A stretch of DNA of 7,525 bases from Planctomycetota bacterium (GTDB lineage Bacteria; Planctomycetota; Phycisphaerae; Phycisphaerales; SM1A02): contig RFOC01000099.1 of assembly GCA_009926815.1 (NCBI GenBank), forward strand, positions 1 to 7,525, read 5' to 3'. Positions 5,287 through 7,525 of the stretch are shown here, one piece after another. The notes beneath the pieces were generated by a model, which was given only the letters and a program-made list of their open reading frames with translations, had not been told where the DNA came from and made no database searches. The position numbers and the translations under genes were made by a program. The stretch's first letter is position 1. Each line of letters starts with the position of its first letter.

Positions 5287-6945
5287 ATGAGCACCAGAAC
5301 CCACGCCGCCGCCCAGCCCGCCGTCGATCCCGAGACCGTCACGCTCTCCGGCTACGTGGTGGAGCAGCGCTACGCGCCCGGCAGCGTGCCCACGCAGGAC
5401 CCAAGGGATCCATCGAAGGCGCATGCCCGCATCGGCGAGCCCGGGCAGTTCCCCTTCACCCGTGGCGTGCACGCCACCATGTACCGCAACCGGCTCTGGA
5501 CCATGCGGCAGTTCGCGGGCTTCGGCAGCGCCGATGACACCAACAGGCGGTTCAAGTACCTGCTGGAGAACGCCAAGGGCACCAAGGCCAACACGGGCCT
5601 GAGCACCGCGTTCGACCTGCCCACGCTCATGGGTCGCGACAGCGACGACGCGCTGAGCGCCGGCGAGGTGGGCCGCTGCGGCGTGGCGGTGTGCACCATC
5701 GAGGACATGCACCGGCTCTACGCCGACATTCCGGTGGGCGAGGTCACGGTGAGCCAGACCATCAACGGCCCGGCCGCGGTGATCTGGGCCATGTACCTGG
5801 CCATGGCCAGGGAGCGAGGCATCGGCTGGGACACGCTCGGCGGCACGCTGCAGAACGACATCCTGAAGGAGTTCCACAGCCAGAACGAGTTCATCTACCC
5901 ACCCGAGGCCAGTGTGAAGCTGGTGGTGGACACCATCGAGTACGCCAGCCGGCACCTGCCCAGGTGGAACAGCGTCAGCATCAGCGGCTACCACATCCGC
6001 GAGGCCGGCAGCAGCGCCACGCAGGAACTGGCCTTCACGCTGCGCGACGGCATGGAGTACGTGGAAGCCTGCCTGAAGCGCGGCATGGACGTCGACACCT
6101 TCGCGCCGCGGCTCAGCTTCTTCTTCAACAGCCACAACGAGTTCTTCGAGGAGATCTGCAAGCTGCGGGCGGCCCGACGCATCTGGGCGAACGCCATGCG
6201 GTTCCGCTTCGGCGCCAAGCAGGAGCGCAGCTGGCTCATGCGCACGCACGTGCAGACCGCGGGCTGCAGCCTGACCGAGCAGCAGCCGCTGAACAACATC
6301 GTGCGAGTGGCCTTCCAGGCCATGGCGGGGGTGCTGGGCGGTTGCCAGAGCCTGCACACCGACAGCATGGACGAGACGCTGGGCCTGCCCACCGAGCAGG
6401 CCGTGCGCGTGGCGCTCCGCACGCAGCAGATCCTGGCCCACGAGACCGGCGTGCACCGCACGGTGGATCCGCTGGGCGGCAGCTGGTTCGTGGAGGCGCT
6501 CACCGATCGCATGGAGAACGACGCCAACCAGCTCATCGCCGAGATCGACGACATGGGCGGCGTGGTGAGCGGCATCCACAAGGGCTACTTCCGCCGCCAG
6601 ATCGCCGAGGCCAGCTACCGCTTCGGGCAGGAGATGGAGGCGGGCGATCGCGTCATCGTGGGCGTGAACGCCTACCCCGAGGGCAACGACGAGCGGCAGG
6701 TCTCCATCCTGCAGATCCCGCACAGCGTGGAGACCGAGCAGTGCGATCGGCTGGCCCGGTTCCGCCGCGAGCGAAGCGCCGACGGCGTGAAGCGGGCGCT
6801 CGACCGCATCCGCGGCGATGCCCGCGAGGGTCGCAACGTGATGGACGCGCTGGTGGAAGGCGCGCTGGCCCGCTGCACGCTGGGCGAGATGGTCCAGGCC
6901 ATGGCGGACGTGTACGGCCGCTACGCCGGCGGTCCGGAGTGGTGA
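5287..6945 (+). CDS. Acyl-CoA mutase large subunit, methylmalonyl-CoA mutase family, isobutyryl-CoA mutase-like
   Basis: 552 residues: only the substrate-binding TIM-barrel half of a coenzyme-B12 mutase, with no DxHxxG cobalamin domain, so a separate small subunit is required. The family catalyses carbon-skeleton rearrangement of acyl-CoA thioesters through adenosylcobalamin radicals. Visible motifs are RGVHATMY (59-66), WTMRQFAGFG (71-80), LSTAFDLPT (105-113), TLQNDILKEF (187-196) and SGYHIREAG (233-241), with Tyr235 and His236 matching Tyr243 and His244 of Propionibacterium methylmalonyl-CoA mutase. Phe76 replaces the Tyr89 of that enzyme and Gln199 replaces Arg207, the residue that grips the carboxylate; Phe/Gln is the isobutyryl-CoA mutase (IcmA) pattern, so a substrate without the extra carboxylate is likely. 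Compared with that enzyme there are about five extra residues near 96-102. Neither the small subunit nor a MeaB/MeaI chaperone is nearby. The family is certain; substrate is inferred. Confidence 0.95.
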   Translation: MSTRTHAAAQPAVDPETVTLSGYVVEQRYAPGSVPTQDPRDPSKAHARIGEPGQFPFTRGVHATMYRNRLWTMRQFAGFGSADDTNRRFKYLLENAKGTKANTGLSTAFDLPTLMGRDSDDALSAGEVGRCGVAVCTIEDMHRLYADIPVGEVTVSQTINGPAAVIWAMYLAMARERGIGWDTLGGTLQNDILKEFHSQNEFIYPPEASVKLVVDTIEYASRHLPRWNSVSISGYHIREAGSSATQELAFTLRDGMEYVEACLKRGMDVDTFAPRLSFFFNSHNEFFEEICKLRAARRIWANAMRFRFGAKQERSWLMRTHVQTAGCSLTEQQPLNNIVRVAFQAMAGVLGGCQSLHTDSMDETLGLPTEQAVRVALRTQQILAHETGVHRTVDPLGGSWFVEALTDRMENDANQLIAEIDDMGGVVSGIHKGYFRRQIAEASYRFGQEMEAGDRVIVGVNAYPEGNDERQVSILQIPHSVETEQCDRLARFRRERSADGVKRALDRIRGDAREGRNVMDALVEGALARCTLGEMVQAMADVYGRYAGGPEW

Positions 6946-6954
6946 GCGGCGGGA

Positions 6955-6960
6955 TAGCCT
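6955..6960 (+). promoter_or_regulatory. Possible -10 element (TAGCCT) giving a leaderless transcript for the DinB-like gene
   Basis: TAGCCT fits TANNNT and ends seven bases before the ATG at 6968, so transcription would start at or next to the A of the start codon. No Shine-Dalgarno is seen between it and the ATG, and no good -35 is visible. It lies in the 22-base gap after the mutase stop, so the gene may also be read from the mutase promoter. Confidence 0.35.
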
Positions 6961-6967
6961 GCCGGGC

Positions 6968-7471
6968 ATGAGCGACCTCCAGACCGTCCGTGACGCGCAT
7001 GACTGGGTCCGCTGGCTGACCGGCCGCACCATGGCCGCCTGCCGAGGGCTTTCCGCCGAGGAACTGCATCGAAAGTTCCCGATCGGCATCGAGACCGTCT
7101 TCGAGACCCTGCTGCACCTGCTCGGCGCGGAGATGGTCTGGATCGGCGTGCTCAACGGCACCGTCGACCGTGTGGTGTGGCCCACGCGGGATGCCTACCC
7201 CGACCTGGACGCGATCGAGCGGGCATGGAAGACCGCGCGCACCGACTGGGATCGCTACCTGTCCAACCTCACGCCGGCCGAGTGCGGCCGCATCGTCGAG
7301 CGGACGCGCGACGGCAAGACCTACCGCCAGCGCGCCGTCGATGCCTGCCTGCAGGTGCCCACCCACGCGCTCTACCACAACGCGCAGCTCAGCTTCATGT
7401 TCCGCAGCATGGGCAAGTCGCTGCCGGACTCGAGCTGGATCGGCTGGGCCCGCGAGCGGCAGGGCTGCTGA
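6968..7471 (+). CDS. DinB/YfiT-like putative metal-binding four-helix protein
   Basis: 167 residues, soluble, with no signal peptide or membrane segment. It looks like the DinB/YfiT superfamily of four-helix-bundle metalloproteins, which includes thiol (bacillithiol, mycothiol) S-transferases and many members of unknown role. Candidate metal ligands are His50 (ETLLHLLGAE) and the HxxxH pair His133 and His137 (THALYHNAQL), spaced as in that family; the closing SMGKSLPDSSWIGW also resembles the usual DinB C-terminal stretch. Substrate and thiol cofactor cannot be told. The ATG at 6968 is 22 bases after the mutase stop on the same strand, so co-transcription is likely, though no functional link to the mutase is evident. 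No Shine-Dalgarno precedes it; a TAGCCT element does. A hairpin terminator follows after seven bases. The family call rests on motif pattern only. Confidence 0.8.
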   Translation: MSDLQTVRDAHDWVRWLTGRTMAACRGLSAEELHRKFPIGIETVFETLLHLLGAEMVWIGVLNGTVDRVVWPTRDAYPDLDAIERAWKTARTDWDRYLSNLTPAECGRIVERTRDGKTYRQRAVDACLQVPTHALYHNAQLSFMFRSMGKSLPDSSWIGWARERQGC

Positions 7472-7478
7472 GGCCCGA

Positions 7479-7508
7479 GGCGGGATCCCGTGCCTGCGGG
7501 ACCCCGCC
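7479..7508 (+). terminator. GC-rich hairpin terminator after the DinB-like gene
   Basis: GGCGGGATCCCG (7479-7490) and CGGGACCCCGCC (7497-7508) form a 12-base-pair stem with one A-C mismatch and a six-base loop (TGCCTG), starting seven bases after the stop codon. No T tract follows, so it is either a U-less terminator of the kind common in high-GC bacteria or an RNA-stabilising end of the mutase/DinB-like transcript. No gene is seen in the last 54 bases. Confidence 0.6.
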
Positions 7509-7525
7509 CCGTGGCGCATCCGTCA

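Noticed and set aside
3709..7185. Minus-strand open frame of about 1158 codons running from the SET gene back through the transporter and mutase
   Set aside because: Only its last 166 codons look like a protein (SET). The rest overlaps two well-supported genes in other frames or on the other strand, is low-complexity His/Ala/Gly/Arg-rich, and is open because the sequence is GC-rich.

Overview
The window is about two-thirds G+C, densely coded, and holds five genes that account for nearly all of it. From left to right: a plus-strand cobalamin-dependent methionine synthase (metH); a minus-strand pair, an EamA/DMT-type membrane transporter followed by a small SET-domain methyltransferase-like protein whose GTG start overlaps the transporter stop; then two plus-strand genes, the large subunit of a B12-dependent acyl-CoA mutase and a small DinB-like putative metalloprotein. 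The window ends in a strong GC hairpin that looks like a terminator. No RNA genes, insertion sequences, CRISPR arrays, phage genes or defence genes were seen.

Organism: bacterial and high-GC. From memory of its motifs, the MetH resembles the actinobacterial-type lineage more than the E. coli type. A standalone SET-domain protein in a free-living high-GC bacterium, together with Shine-Dalgarno-weak or possibly leaderless starts, would fit Planctomycetota (Phycisphaerae-like) or a similar environmental phylum. This placement is a guess; the sequence alone does not settle it.

Layout: bases 1-177 are the upstream region of metH and contain a bulged hairpin directly against a Shine-Dalgarno sequence. 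metH (178-3699) converges on the SET gene (3709-4209) with 9 bases between the stop codons. The transporter (4206-5207) and the mutase (5287-6945) are divergent and share a promoter region of about 80 bases. In it, a fairly good sigma70-like promoter and Shine-Dalgarno sequence can be seen for the mutase. The DinB-like gene (6968-7471) follows the mutase after 22 bases. A TAGCCT element seven bases before its ATG suggests it may also have its own leaderless transcript.

Functional links: two of the five enzymes are cobalamin-dependent (MetH uses methylcobalamin, the mutase adenosylcobalamin). MetH makes methionine, the precursor of the S-adenosylmethionine that a SET enzyme would use. These are shared cofactors, not proof of one pathway. 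Active-site residues (Phe and Gln where methylmalonyl-CoA mutase has Tyr and Arg) point to isobutyryl-CoA or a similar acyl-CoA, not methylmalonyl-CoA, as mutase substrate. The matching B12-binding small subunit is not in the window. I found no clear new multi-gene system. The most unusual items are the translationally coupled transporter-SET pair, the His at the SET Phe/Tyr-switch position, and the metH leader.
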